From: Methylopila sp. M107 | GTDB lineage: Bacteria > Pseudomonadota > Alphaproteobacteria > Rhizobiales > Methylopilaceae | DNA length: 64,000 bases | Assembly: GCF_000384475.1 (NCBI RefSeq) | Contig: NZ_ARWB01000001.1 | Coordinates: 4,268,123-4,332,122 of the forward strand | Reading direction: 5' to 3' | Part shown: positions 18,184 to 25,886 of the stretch, in pieces | Position numbering within the stretch: the stretch's first letter is position 1 | Layout: each line of letters starts with the position of its first letter | The notes under the pieces: generated by a model | What the model saw: the letters and a program-made list of their open reading frames with translations, nothing else | Databases searched by the model: none | Told to the model about the DNA's origin: nothing | Made by a program: the position numbers and the translations under genes

Positions 18184-19497
18184 TCAGGCGAGCGCGGGGC
18201 TGCCGGACGGCTGCTGCTCGGGCGTCCGGAGCTTCGACCGCTCGACATGGGCGGCGAGCACGGGCCTCAGCGCCACGATGGCGAGGAAGGCCGCGAACAG
18301 GTCCATGGCCGCGACGGTGTAGAGCACGGTGGCCCAGGTGCCGGTCGCCTCCATCAGCAGGTTGCCGAGCGGCACGAACAGCGCGCCGATGCCCTTGGCG
18401 CAGTAGAGCACGCCGTAGATCTTGCCGATGTGCTTGGTGCCGAAGGCGTCGCCGGCGAGCGCCGAGAACAGCGAGTAGACCTCGCCCCAGGCCAGGAACA
18501 CGATGCCCGACAGGATCAGGAACGCGTAGGGGTTATGGCCGAAATAGCCGAGCGCGATGATGCCGAGGCCCTCAAGCGTGAAGGCGATCAGCATGGTCTT
18601 CTCGCGGCCGATATTGTCCGAGATCCAGCCGAACAGCGGGCGCGAGATGCCGTTCATGATGCGGTCGAGCATCAGGGCCAGCGGCAACGCCGCCATGGTG
18701 ACGAAGTACAGGTTGACCTTGAACTCCTTGACGCCGAGGTCCTGCGCGATGACGCCGAGCTGGGCGACCGCCATCATGCCGCCGGTGACGACGCAGATGA
18801 ACATCAGGAACATCAGCCAGAACAGCTTGGTGCTCATGGCCTCCTTCAGCGTGTAGTCGCGGCGGGTCTGGTAGACCTTGTCGGAGACCTTGACCTCGGT
18901 CTTTTCCGGCGAGCGCAGAAACCAGGCGGCGACGAAGGCGAGACCGCCCTGCAGCAAGCCGAAGAAGAAGAACGTCTCCTGGAAGCCCGACGACTGGATC
19001 ATCGAGGCGATCGGCAGGATGGTGGCGGCCGAACCCGCGCCGTAGCCGCCGGCCGTCAGGCCGACCGCGAGGCCGCGACGGTCCGGGAACCACTTCAGCG
19101 CGTTGTTGATGCAGGTCGCGTAGATGCAGCCGACGCCGACGCCGCCGACGGCCGCGCCGAGATAGAAGCCCATCAGCGTCGTGGCGTAGGAGTTCAGCAC
19201 CCAGGCCGCGCCGATGAACAGCGCGCCGGTCGCGACCATGAAGCGCGGGCCGTATTTGTCGATGAAGTAGCCCTCGATCGGGGTCAGCCAGGTCTGCACC
19301 AGCACGAAGATCGTGAAGGCGACCTGGATCGAGGCGCGCTCCCAGCCGAAGGTCTGCTGGATTTCAGGCACGAACAGCGTCCAGGCGTACTGGATGTTCG
19401 CGGTCGCGATCATGCAGACGACGCCGACCACGATCTGGATCCAGCGCGTGCTTTCGGACACTTGCGGTTTGGGTGACGAAACGGCGGTGGGGCTCAA
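18184..19497 (-). CDS. oxlT: MFS oxalate/formate antiporter-like transporter
   Basis: This 437-aa protein has 12 membrane spans and the OxlT-family pattern (NIQYAWTLFVPEIQQTFGW near the start, GYFIDKYGPR as the loop 2-3 motif, GWISDNIGREKT as its repeat in the second half). Family members exchange oxalate for formate or carry related carboxylates. The start is TTG with a strong AGGAGGA at 19504-19510, six nt away. A perfect ATGCCA/TGGCAT dyad lies about 140 bp upstream. Oxalate breakdown genes (frc, oxc) are not in the window, so the substrate remains inferred. Confidence 0.87.
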   Translation of the reverse strand: MSPTAVSSPKPQVSESTRWIQIVVGVVCMIATANIQYAWTLFVPEIQQTFGWERASIQVAFTIFVLVQTWLTPIEGYFIDKYGPRFMVATGALFIGAAWVLNSYATTLMGFYLGAAVGGVGVGCIYATCINNALKWFPDRRGLAVGLTAGGYGAGSAATILPIASMIQSSGFQETFFFFGLLQGGLAFVAAWFLRSPEKTEVKVSDKVYQTRRDYTLKEAMSTKLFWLMFLMFICVVTGGMMAVAQLGVIAQDLGVKEFKVNLYFVTMAALPLALMLDRIMNGISRPLFGWISDNIGREKTMLIAFTLEGLGIIALGYFGHNPYAFLILSGIVFLAWGEVYSLFSALAGDAFGTKHIGKIYGVLYCAKGIGALFVPLGNLLMEATGTWATVLYTVAAMDLFAAFLAIVALRPVLAAHVERSKLRTPEQQPSGSPALA

Positions 19498-19633
19498 AGG
19501 ACTTCCTCCTCATCCGGCTGCTTTGGCAGCGCTTTCGCTTCGGCCTGCGTGGCCTTTGATGGCTTCAAGTCGCCGTCGCAGGGTTCGGGAAAGCGGCTTC
19601 ACGCCGCTGCCCTGTGACGAGCGCATAACTGGT

Positions 19634-19649
19634 ATGCCAAATCTGGCAT
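19634..19649. promoter_or_regulatory. Candidate operator upstream of oxlT
   Basis: ATGCCA-aatc-TGGCAT is a perfect 6+6 dyad, with partly symmetric GGT and CCC flanks. Its length and composition resemble GntR/FadR-type operators, which often control carboxylate transporters. No regulator gene lies next to it, so this rests on the sequence alone. Confidence 0.4.
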
Positions 19650-19955
19650 CCCAAATTGTCGCAGGTAAAGCGGAATCTTCGCGGCGGTCCGAAAGTCGGG
19701 TCGGGACATCATGACGACTGCGGGACGCCGAGACGCGACGGCCCGCAGGGCGCGCGGCGTGGCCTTCGCCGCGCCGCACAGTCATATGAAAGCGGATCTT
19801 AGCCGTCGCGCCGGCGCCCGAAACGATGGCGCCTACCGCGGCGCATCATCGCGCCGACGGCGATCGATCGGCCGCGAAACGTCGGATTTCGCCGACGCAT
19901 GTTCACGAAAACGTGATCCATATGCGCCCGTTTCGCCGGGCGCGCGGGCGGCCGT

Positions 19956-20372
19956 TCAGTCGTCCCGATAGACGCGCTCGCGGCGCTCGTGGCGCTCCTG
20001 CGCCTCGATCGACAGCGTCGCGATCGGGCGGGCGTCGAGCCGGCGGAGCGAGATCGGCTCGCCGGTCTCCTCGCAATAGCCGTAGGAACCGTCCTCGATT
20101 CGGGTCAGCGCCGCGTCGATCTTGGCGATCAGCTTGCGCTGCCGGTCGCGGGCGCGGAGCTCGATCGCCCGGTCGGTCTCGGACGACGCGCGGTCGACGA
20201 TGTCGGGATGGTTCTGATTCTCGTCCTGCAGGTGTTCCAGCGTCTCGCGGCTCTCGCGGAGCAACTCTTCACGCCAGGTCAGCAATTTGTCGCGGAAATA
20301 GCGCCGCTGGCGCTCGTTCATGAAAGGCTCGGCTTCAGAAGGCCGATAGTCCTCCGCCAACTCCACGCTCAT
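19956..20372 (-). CDS. dksA: RNA polymerase-binding transcription factor DksA
   Basis: This 138-aa DksA/TraR-family protein has a long N-terminal coiled coil (residues 17-85, with NERQRRYFRDKLLTWREELL and DRASSETDRAIELRARDRQRKL) and a C-terminal globular part YGYCEETGEPISLRRLDARP. Only one of the four zinc-binding cysteines remains, which is usual for the alphaproteobacterial form. It binds the RNA polymerase secondary channel and works with ppGpp. It is transcribed alone, away from fliX. Confidence 0.93.
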   Translation of the reverse strand: MSVELAEDYRPSEAEPFMNERQRRYFRDKLLTWREELLRESRETLEHLQDENQNHPDIVDRASSETDRAIELRARDRQRKLIAKIDAALTRIEDGSYGYCEETGEPISLRRLDARPIATLSIEAQERHERRERVYRDD

Positions 20373-20537
20373 GTCCTACGCCCTCACTCGCCTATAGCGG
20401 GTAACATCGATTGACCGTGAATATACCGTTCCGGAGCAGCGCGGACAATCGTTCGTTTCGTCATGAAACCTTTGAAAACAGTATGTTACGCGCCGTACGT
20501 AGGACTCCTTAGACGCGGAATTCGGCCCTGCTGTGGC

Positions 20538-20948
20538 TTAGGCGCCGCGCTTCGCGAGTTCGACATGGGCGCGCAGTTCGATCGCCGACAGCACCTCGTC
20601 CAATCCGCTTTCGCCGGTCTTTGAGCGCGTCTCGCCGATCTGCGCAAGCAGCGCGCGGATCGCCGCCGGGTCGTCCCGCCCTTCGACCAATGCGATTTTC
20701 ATGCCGTCGAGGATGTCGAGCAGTCCGCGGCCGCGCGCCATCTCGCGGCGGCGGCGTTCGCGCGGACCTTCCTCCTCATAGGCCTGCAGCGCCATCAGGG
20801 CGTCGAGCGAGGGCGCGGCGCGGAGCGGGGCCGCCTGCTTCGCGGGCGCCTGGTCGGGCGTCGCGCCGAGGCTGAACGCGCCCCGCACATGGCCGGGACG
20901 TGCGGCCAGCGGGCCGCCGACCGGCCGTCCGAGGCTGTCGATCCGCAT
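20538..20948 (-). CDS. fliX: Flagellar assembly regulator FliX
   Basis: This 136-aa protein matches FliX: N-terminal MRIDSLGRP, central LDALMALQAYEEEG, a basic RERRRREMARGRGLLDILDGMKIALVEG and a C-terminal helical end. In Caulobacter, FliX couples basal-body assembly to the sigma-54 activator FlbD. It is divergent from flgI, as in other alphaproteobacteria, with a CtrA-type box between them. Confidence 0.9.
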   Translation of the reverse strand: MRIDSLGRPVGGPLAARPGHVRGAFSLGATPDQAPAKQAAPLRAAPSLDALMALQAYEEEGPRERRRREMARGRGLLDILDGMKIALVEGRDDPAAIRALLAQIGETRSKTGESGLDEVLSAIELRAHVELAKRGA

Positions 20949-20994
20949 TGCGCGTCGGCTCCTATGGGTCGCATGGACGGTGCGGGCGCCATGG

Positions 20995-21009
20995 TTAACC
21001 GCGCCTTAA
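20995..21009. promoter_or_regulatory. CtrA binding box between fliX and flgI
   Basis: TTAACCGCGCCTTAA is an exact match to the CtrA consensus TTAA-N7-TTAA, and the left part also reads ATGGTTAACC, overlapping the inverted half-site. It is 47 bp upstream of the fliX start and 123 bp upstream of flgI. Control of early flagellar genes by CtrA is well established in Caulobacter and relatives. Confidence 0.65.
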
Positions 21010-21131
21010 CGGACCGGCAGATTTTGCCGGGCGGCGGCCGAGCCTGCCGGGCCGAAAGCGGCGCGCGCCTGCGCCGCGGACGCCCGAAAGCGTTCTGTTT
21101 CGAACGTTTTTTGCCGCGGCACGGGAATGGC

Positions 21132-22436
21132 ATGGGGATGCGCAAGTTCGTCCGCCCGTCGCCCAAACCCGGTCGCTCAATGCCGTCCCCAGTGGTCCGT
21201 CTCGTCTCACTGCTGCTCGCCGCCGCGATCGTCGCGGCGGTTCCGGCCCGGGCCGCCGACCTCGGCCAGCGGGCCGCGTCGGCCGGCCGCGCCGGGCCAT
21301 ATGGCGAGGGCCGCGCCGGCGCGACCGTCCGGATGGTCTCGGTCAAGCGCGCCTTCCAGCAGAACGACGACGGCGGACCGAGCCGCGGCGGCGTCCAGTC
21401 CCGCATCAAGGACCTGACCGACATCGAGGGCGTGCGCGAGAACCAGCTCGTCGGCTACGGCCTCGTGGTCGGCCTCAACGGCGCCGGCGACACGCTGAAC
21501 GCCGCGCCCTTCACCAAGCAGTCGCTGCAGTCGATGCTGGAGCGGCTCGGCGTCAACACGCGGGGCCAGACCCTCCGCACCAAGAACGTCGCGGCCGTCA
21601 TGGTGACCGCGAACCTGCCGCCCTTCGGCACCCAGGGCACCCGCATCGACGTCACCGTCTCGTCGCTCGGCGACGCCACCTCGCTGCAGGGCGGCACGCT
21701 GATCGTGACGCCGCTGATGGGCGCGGACGGCGAGGTCTACGCGGTCGCGCAAGGCTCGGTCGCGGTGATCGGCTTCAACGCGGAAGGCGAGGCCGCCAAG
21801 GTGGTGCGCGGCGTGCCGACCACGGGCCGGATCTCCAACGGCGGCCTGATCGAGCGCGAGATTCCGTTCGCGCTGAACAACCTCACCAATGTGCGGCTCG
21901 CGCTGCGCAATCCGGACCTCACCACCGGCCGGCGGATCGCCGCCGCGATCAACGCCTTCATCGGCGCCGGCGTCGCGGAGCCGATGGACCCCTCGACCGT
22001 GCAGGTGAAGGTTCCGAACGCCTACAAGGGCAACATCGTCCAGCTGCTCACCGAGATCGAGCAGCTGCGCGTCGAGCCGGACCAGCTCGCCAAGATCGTG
22101 ATCGACGAGCGCTCGGGCATCATCGTCATGGGGCAGGACGTCCGCGTCTCGACCGTCGCGGTGGCGCAAGGCAACCTCACCGTCACCATCACCGAGAGCC
22201 CGGTCGCGAGCCAGCCGGAGCCGTTCTCGAACGGCGAGACGGTCGTGACGCCCCGCACCGACATCACGGTCGACACCGACAAGGACCGCCGGCTCGCCGT
22301 GCTGAAGGAAGGCGTGAACCTGCGCCAGCTGGTCGACGGGCTGAACGCCATCGGCGTCGGCCCGCGCGACCTGATCGCGATCCTCCAGGCGATCAAGGCG
22401 GCGGGCGCGCTGCAGGCCGAAATCGAGGTGATGTGA
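21132..22436 (+). CDS. flgI: Flagellar basal-body P-ring protein FlgI
   Basis: This 434-aa protein (from ATG 21132; ATG 21180 gives 418 aa and a tighter signal peptide beginning MPSPVVRLVSLLLAAA). Sec signal cleavage is likely after PARA. FlgI proper begins at SRIKDLTDIEGVRENQLVGYGLVVGLNGAGD (split motif, residues 90-120) and continues to the C-terminal LRQLVDGLNAIGV. It polymerises into the periplasmic P ring around the rod. About 45 Gly/Arg-rich residues between the signal peptide and the FlgI domain are unusual. The gene begins a flagellar operon with three followers. Confidence 0.93.
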   Translation: MGMRKFVRPSPKPGRSMPSPVVRLVSLLLAAAIVAAVPARAADLGQRAASAGRAGPYGEGRAGATVRMVSVKRAFQQNDDGGPSRGGVQSRIKDLTDIEGVRENQLVGYGLVVGLNGAGDTLNAAPFTKQSLQSMLERLGVNTRGQTLRTKNVAAVMVTANLPPFGTQGTRIDVTVSSLGDATSLQGGTLIVTPLMGADGEVYAVAQGSVAVIGFNAEGEAAKVVRGVPTTGRISNGGLIEREIPFALNNLTNVRLALRNPDLTTGRRIAAAINAFIGAGVAEPMDPSTVQVKVPNAYKGNIVQLLTEIEQLRVEPDQLAKIVIDERSGIIVMGQDVRVSTVAVAQGNLTVTITESPVASQPEPFSNGETVVTPRTDITVDTDKDRRLAVLKEGVNLRQLVDGLNAIGVGPRDLIAILQAIKAAGALQAEIEVM

Positions 22437-22762
22437 TGGCGCAGCAGGATTCCACCGTCTCGACGCTCGGCGCGGCGCTCAACGCCCAGAAGGCCTACGG
22501 CGCCCACCCGAAGGCCAAGAAGGACGACAAGGTCGACGCCGCCGCGCAGGATTTCGAAGCGGTGTTCCTGACCCAGATGATGGAGCGCATGTTCTCGGGC
22601 CTCTCCAAGGAAGGCCCGCTCGGCGAGGGCGCCGGCGGCGGCGCCTACCGCTCGATGCTCGCCGACCAGTACGGAAAATCAATCGCGGCCTCAGGAGGGA
22701 TCGGCCTCGCCGATCAGGTGCGCCGCGAGCTCATAGCGCTCCAGCAAGGAGAAAACTCATGA
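22436..22762 (+). CDS. Rod-binding protein, FlgJ N-terminal type (CheL-like)
   Basis: This 108-aa protein consists only of the FlgJ rod-binding domain (DDKVDAAAQDFEAVFLTQMMERMFS, then GGGAYRSMLADQYGKSIA) and lacks the muramidase half, as is common in alphaproteobacteria, where it is called CheL or a rod-binding protein. The ATG shares its A with the flgI stop. It helps assemble the flagellar rod. GC content and codon use match neighbours. Confidence 0.88.
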   Translation: MAQQDSTVSTLGAALNAQKAYGAHPKAKKDDKVDAAAQDFEAVFLTQMMERMFSGLSKEGPLGEGAGGGAYRSMLADQYGKSIAASGGIGLADQVRRELIALQQGENS

Positions 22763-23238
22763 CCCCCCGTCGCCTCGTCCCCCCGGTGTCCCGTCCGCCG
22801 CTGAGCCATGAGGAGGCCGCGGCCCGCATCTCGCAGATCGCCGAGACGGTCGAGCGCCTCACCGCCGTCATCACCGAGGAGACGCGCCTCGTGCGCATCG
22901 GCGCCTATGACGCCGCGGGCCGGCTCGCAGGCGAGAAGGGCGAGCTTTCCGGGCGCTACATGCTGGCCGTCGATGGGCTCTCGTCGAACGCGCAGGCGGT
23001 CGCGGCCCAGCCGGCCGAGCAGGTGTCCGAGGTCGAACGGCTTCACGCCGATTTCCGGGCCGCGCTCGACGAGAACCTGCTGGTGCTCGGCACCGCGCGC
23101 TCGGTCGCCGAAAGCCTGCTCAGGGGCGTCGCCGAGGAAATCGGCCAGAAGGGCAAGCCGCAGACCTACGACTCCAAGGCCGGCGGGCTCGACCAGCGCC
23201 CGCGCGCCGCGCCGATCTCGCTCTCGCGCGGCGCGTGA
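22759..23238 (+). CDS. FlgN-like flagellar protein
   Basis: This 159-aa, mostly helical protein begins at an ATGA overlap with the rod-binding gene, so it is translated with it. Its helices (EEAAARISQIAETVERL, EVERLHADFRAALDENLLVL) and the location resemble FlgN, the chaperone for hook-associated proteins. Sequence similarity is weak by eye, so the assignment leans on position. The Pro-rich N-terminus and basic tail look disordered. Confidence 0.6.
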   Translation: MTPRRLVPPVSRPPLSHEEAAARISQIAETVERLTAVITEETRLVRIGAYDAAGRLAGEKGELSGRYMLAVDGLSSNAQAVAAQPAEQVSEVERLHADFRAALDENLLVLGTARSVAESLLRGVAEEIGQKGKPQTYDSKAGGLDQRPRAAPISLSRGA

Positions 23239-23286
23239 AGCTTGGTGATTCTAACAATTTCGACCATGCGCCGTTAACTCAATCTC

Positions 23287-23301
23287 CTAACACGCCCTTA
23301 A
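23287..23301. promoter_or_regulatory. Near-consensus CtrA box upstream of the FlaG-like gene
   Basis: CTAACACGCCCTTAA differs from TTAA-N7-TTAA at one base. It lies 65 bp upstream of the ATG at 23366 and in a gap otherwise free of genes, suggesting a separate promoter for that gene. Confidence 0.4.
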
Positions 23302-23365
23302 TGGGCGCGGCTCCAGTATGAGCGTGCCCGCCATTTCCGGCGGCCGGTCACGAACGGAGCAGGAG

Positions 23366-23710
23366 ATGGACGCCCCGATCGCTTCAATCGCCCTGCAGCC
23401 GCTTCCGCAACGGCCCATCGAGCTCGACCGCGTCCGGCCCGTCGAGCCGCTGGCGCAATCCGCCGGGCGAACCGAGTCCGAGCCGCCGTCCTTCGCGTCC
23501 CAGGCCCAGAGCCGCCAGAACAGCCGGCTGACCGCCGAGCGCTCGATCGAGCGCGACGTCGACACCGGCTCGCTGGTCTACCGGCTGATCGACCTGTCGT
23601 CGGGCATCGTGACGGTGCAGACGCCGAGCGACGCGCGGCTGAAGCTCAGGGCCTATATCGACGGCGTCATCGCGTCGGGCCAGCAGCCCGCCATCGAGGT
23701 GATGGCCTGA
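23366..23710 (+). CDS. Small FlaG-like protein
   Basis: This 114-aa protein has a disordered Pro/Gln-rich N-terminal half and a conserved-looking C-terminal part (DTGSLVYRLIDLSSGIVTVQ, then a short helix), which recalls the FlaG fold. The ATG at 23366 follows GGAG at 23356-23359; an ATG at 23318 would add 16 residues. It closes the flagellar cluster. Function is not established; FlaG proteins affect filament length. Confidence 0.5.
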   Translation: MDAPIASIALQPLPQRPIELDRVRPVEPLAQSAGRTESEPPSFASQAQSRQNSRLTAERSIERDVDTGSLVYRLIDLSSGIVTVQTPSDARLKLRAYIDGVIASGQQPAIEVMA

Positions 23711-23741
23711 TCCGCCCCCGGTCGCTTCCGCGTCCGGTCGT

Positions 23742-24677
23742 TCAGATCCCGAAATACGTCTCGTCGAACCGGTCCGCGAGCTTCGCGGCGGCGAACAGCT
23801 CCCGCATGCGGGCCCTGAGAGCCGGCGCGCGCAGCTTCAGGTCCGGGCAGTAGACGTCCGCCCGGTCGTATTTCGAGAAATACGCGTCGGTGTGGCGCTC
23901 GGGATGGCTTGGACCCGCGCCGCGGCCGCGGGCGCGGCGGATCAGGAATTCGTCCCAGCTCTTCAGACCGTAATGATGGATCGACGCGCCGTCATAATGC
24001 GGCTCGACGCCCGTCTCGCCGGGACGGACGCCGGCCGTCTCGGCGGGAAACGCGACGCCGTCCGAGTAACAGGCCTTGGCGGCCTCGACGTCGTCGAACA
24101 GGGGATAATGCACGCCGACCCGCAGCACCCGGCCGGGAAACTGCGCCATGCTCTTGACGCCGCGGCTGCCCTGATGCGCGGCGTCGCCGTGGTGCAGGTA
24201 GTTTTCGACGACCAGTCCCTTCGGCCGCGTCAGGTGGCCGTCCGACCCGAAGAACTTCCAGTTTACGACGACGACGTCGAACGCCGACAGCGAATTGGCG
24301 TAATCGACAATGTCGTCATGCTTGTAGAGCACGAGGAATTCATCGGCGTCGGCGTTCAGCGCGAAGAAATCGGTGTGCTCTTCCCTGATCTTCTTCAGGC
24401 ACAGGCGGTTGCCGTGCCTCTGCGGCTTGTTGCTGTCGGTGTGTTCGAAGACGCGGAGACAGCCCGCGGCCTCGAGCGATCTGAGGATGAACAGCGTATC
24501 GTCGGTGCTGTCGTTGGTGGCGAAATAGAGCGCGTCGAAGCCGAGCAGCTGATAGTGGGCGACGAATTCCAGGATGTAGGGCGCCTCGTTGCGCATCGCG
24601 GTGATCAGGAACACCTTCTTGCGCGCGGCCGGCCGTCCGGAAGCGAGGAAGGGCAAGCGGTTGAACCAGGAGAGCAT
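23742..24677 (-). CDS. Glycosyltransferase family 2-like protein (Glyco_tranf_2_4 type)
   Basis: This 311-aa protein has the start VFLITAMRNEAPYILEFVAHYQLLGFD and the motif ALNADADEFLV, which carries the D-x-D of this GT2 subgroup. Ending motifs (IHHYGLKSWDEFLIRRARGRG) are also typical. The acceptor is unknown; such genes often decorate surface polysaccharides or flagellin. ATG 24677 is preferred to a TTG at 24710. It converges on the flagellar cluster, but nothing ties it to flagella beyond location. Confidence 0.8.
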   Translation of the reverse strand: MLSWFNRLPFLASGRPAARKKVFLITAMRNEAPYILEFVAHYQLLGFDALYFATNDSTDDTLFILRSLEAAGCLRVFEHTDSNKPQRHGNRLCLKKIREEHTDFFALNADADEFLVLYKHDDIVDYANSLSAFDVVVVNWKFFGSDGHLTRPKGLVVENYLHHGDAAHQGSRGVKSMAQFPGRVLRVGVHYPLFDDVEAAKACYSDGVAFPAETAGVRPGETGVEPHYDGASIHHYGLKSWDEFLIRRARGRGAGPSHPERHTDAYFSKYDRADVYCPDLKLRAPALRARMRELFAAAKLADRFDETYFGI

Positions 24678-24916
24678 ACGAGTTGCTCGCGGGCTTCGAA
24701 GACTTTGCAAGGATATCCACTGAACGCCGGACGCGCCGTCCGACTATGCTGCGATCGACGATCCGGAACGGCTCTCCGCTCCAAGACGATCGAATGATTG
24801 AAACACATCTTCATTGCAGTTGAACTGGTTTTGACGCCCAGTCCGTGCGATTTCGGTCCGCACACGCATACGTGACTGCGCGCGGCCTCCCGCAAAGCTT
24901 TCGGAGACAATGGCCT

Positions 24917-25294
24917 ATGGGATTGCTGGACGGACTGCTCGGACATGCGACCGACGTTTCGCCCGCGAAGATCGCGGCCGAGCTCGGCCCGATCCTGATC
25001 GCCGGCGAGACCGTCGCGCTCGCCTTCAGGGTCGTGCGCGATCTCTACGTCTTCACCGACAAGCGGCTGATCCTCGTCGACAAGCAGGGGCTGACGGGCC
25101 GGAAAGCCGAGTTCCACTCGATCCCCTACCGCGCCGTCACGCAGTTCTCGGTCGAGAGCGCCGGCACGTTCGACATGGACGCCGAGATGAAGATCTGGGT
25201 GTCGGGGCAAGGCGCGCCGATCGAGCGGACGCTGGCGCGCGGCGCCGACGTCGCCGGCATCCAGCGCGCGCTCGCGACCGGCGTGCTGCGGTAG
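24917..25294 (+). CDS. Bacterial PH-domain protein
   Basis: This 125-aa protein is a single bacterial pleckstrin-homology domain: DLYVFTDKRLILVDKQG, SIPYRAVTQFSVESAGTFDMDAEMKIW and a closing helix ending in IQRALATGVL. The role of these proteins is generally unknown. The ATG at 24917 gives the family start MGLLDGLLG; an upstream in-frame extension to 24845 is less likely. It is monocistronic, followed by a 590-bp repeat gap. Confidence 0.85.
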   Translation: MGLLDGLLGHATDVSPAKIAAELGPILIAGETVALAFRVVRDLYVFTDKRLILVDKQGLTGRKAEFHSIPYRAVTQFSVESAGTFDMDAEMKIWVSGQGAPIERTLARGADVAGIQRALATGVLR

Positions 25295-25328
25295 GATTTT
25301 GGGGCGAGGGGTCGCCTCAGCGCCCGCC

Positions 25329-25424
25329 GTCATGCCCGGCGGAGCCGGGCATCCACGACTTTCCGGGAGCGTCGAGCTCTACGACCAAGTCGTGGATGCC
25401 CGAGACGAGCTCGGGCATGACGGT
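25329..25424. repeat. CATGCCCG-type inverted repeat
   Basis: Facing arms CATGCCCG...GGGCATCCACGACTT and AAGTCGTGGATGCCCG...CGGGCATG make a long stem, as in the guaD-puuD gap. It starts 35 bp after the PH-domain gene. Confidence 0.78.
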
Positions 25425-25485
25425 CGAAGCGACCTCGCCCAACTATTCGCGTTGGCGGGCGCTAGCCTTTGACTGAAAACGGATG

Positions 25486-25820
25486 CCCCCTCACCCGGCG
25501 CTTCGCGCCGACCTCTCCCCGCCGGGGAGAGGTGAAGAGCGCCGCCGTCCTTCCACCTCTCCCCGGCGGGGAGAGGTCGGATGACTACAAGTCATCCGGG
25601 TGAGGGGGCCTCGCGCGCTCAAGTTCAGGCGATCCGCGTCTACGCAAAACGAACCGGACACTCGTGAGCTTGTCTCCGGCATGACGGTCGAGGCGGATGC
25701 CCCCTCAGCCGGCGCTTCGCGCCGACCTCTCCCCGCCGGGGAGAGGTGAAGAGCGCCGCCGTCCTTCCACCTCTCCCCGGGGGAGAGGCCGGATGACTGC
25801 AAGTCATCCGGGTGAGGGGG
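25486..25820. repeat. Two tandem copies of the CTCTCCCC repeat
   Basis: Units 25486-25610 and 25699-25820 are near-identical. Each reads CCCCCTCA...CTTCGCGCCGACCTCTCCCC, a GGGGAGAGG arm, a GTCCTTCCACC spacer, a second CTCTCCCC/GGGGAGAG hairpin and a GACTtCAAGTCATC-like hairpin ending GGTGAGGGGG. The outer ends are complementary, so each copy can fold as one long stem with two inner hairpins. No gene is credible between 25295 and 25886. Confidence 0.82.
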
Positions 25821-25886
25821 CTTCCGGCGGCAATCTGAAGCGCTCAGCCACTACGTGAAATCCACCCGACGCTCTCAAGCCGCGTC

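Noticed and set aside
19711-19971. 86-residue frame between oxlT and dksA
   Set aside because: Arg/Ser/Ala-rich, overlaps the dksA 3' end, no ribosome site and no recognisable domain.
25486-25820. Possible CRISPR array from the repeated hairpins
   Set aside because: Units are about 120 bp, palindromic, only two in tandem with no unique spacers of regular length, and no cas gene is near.
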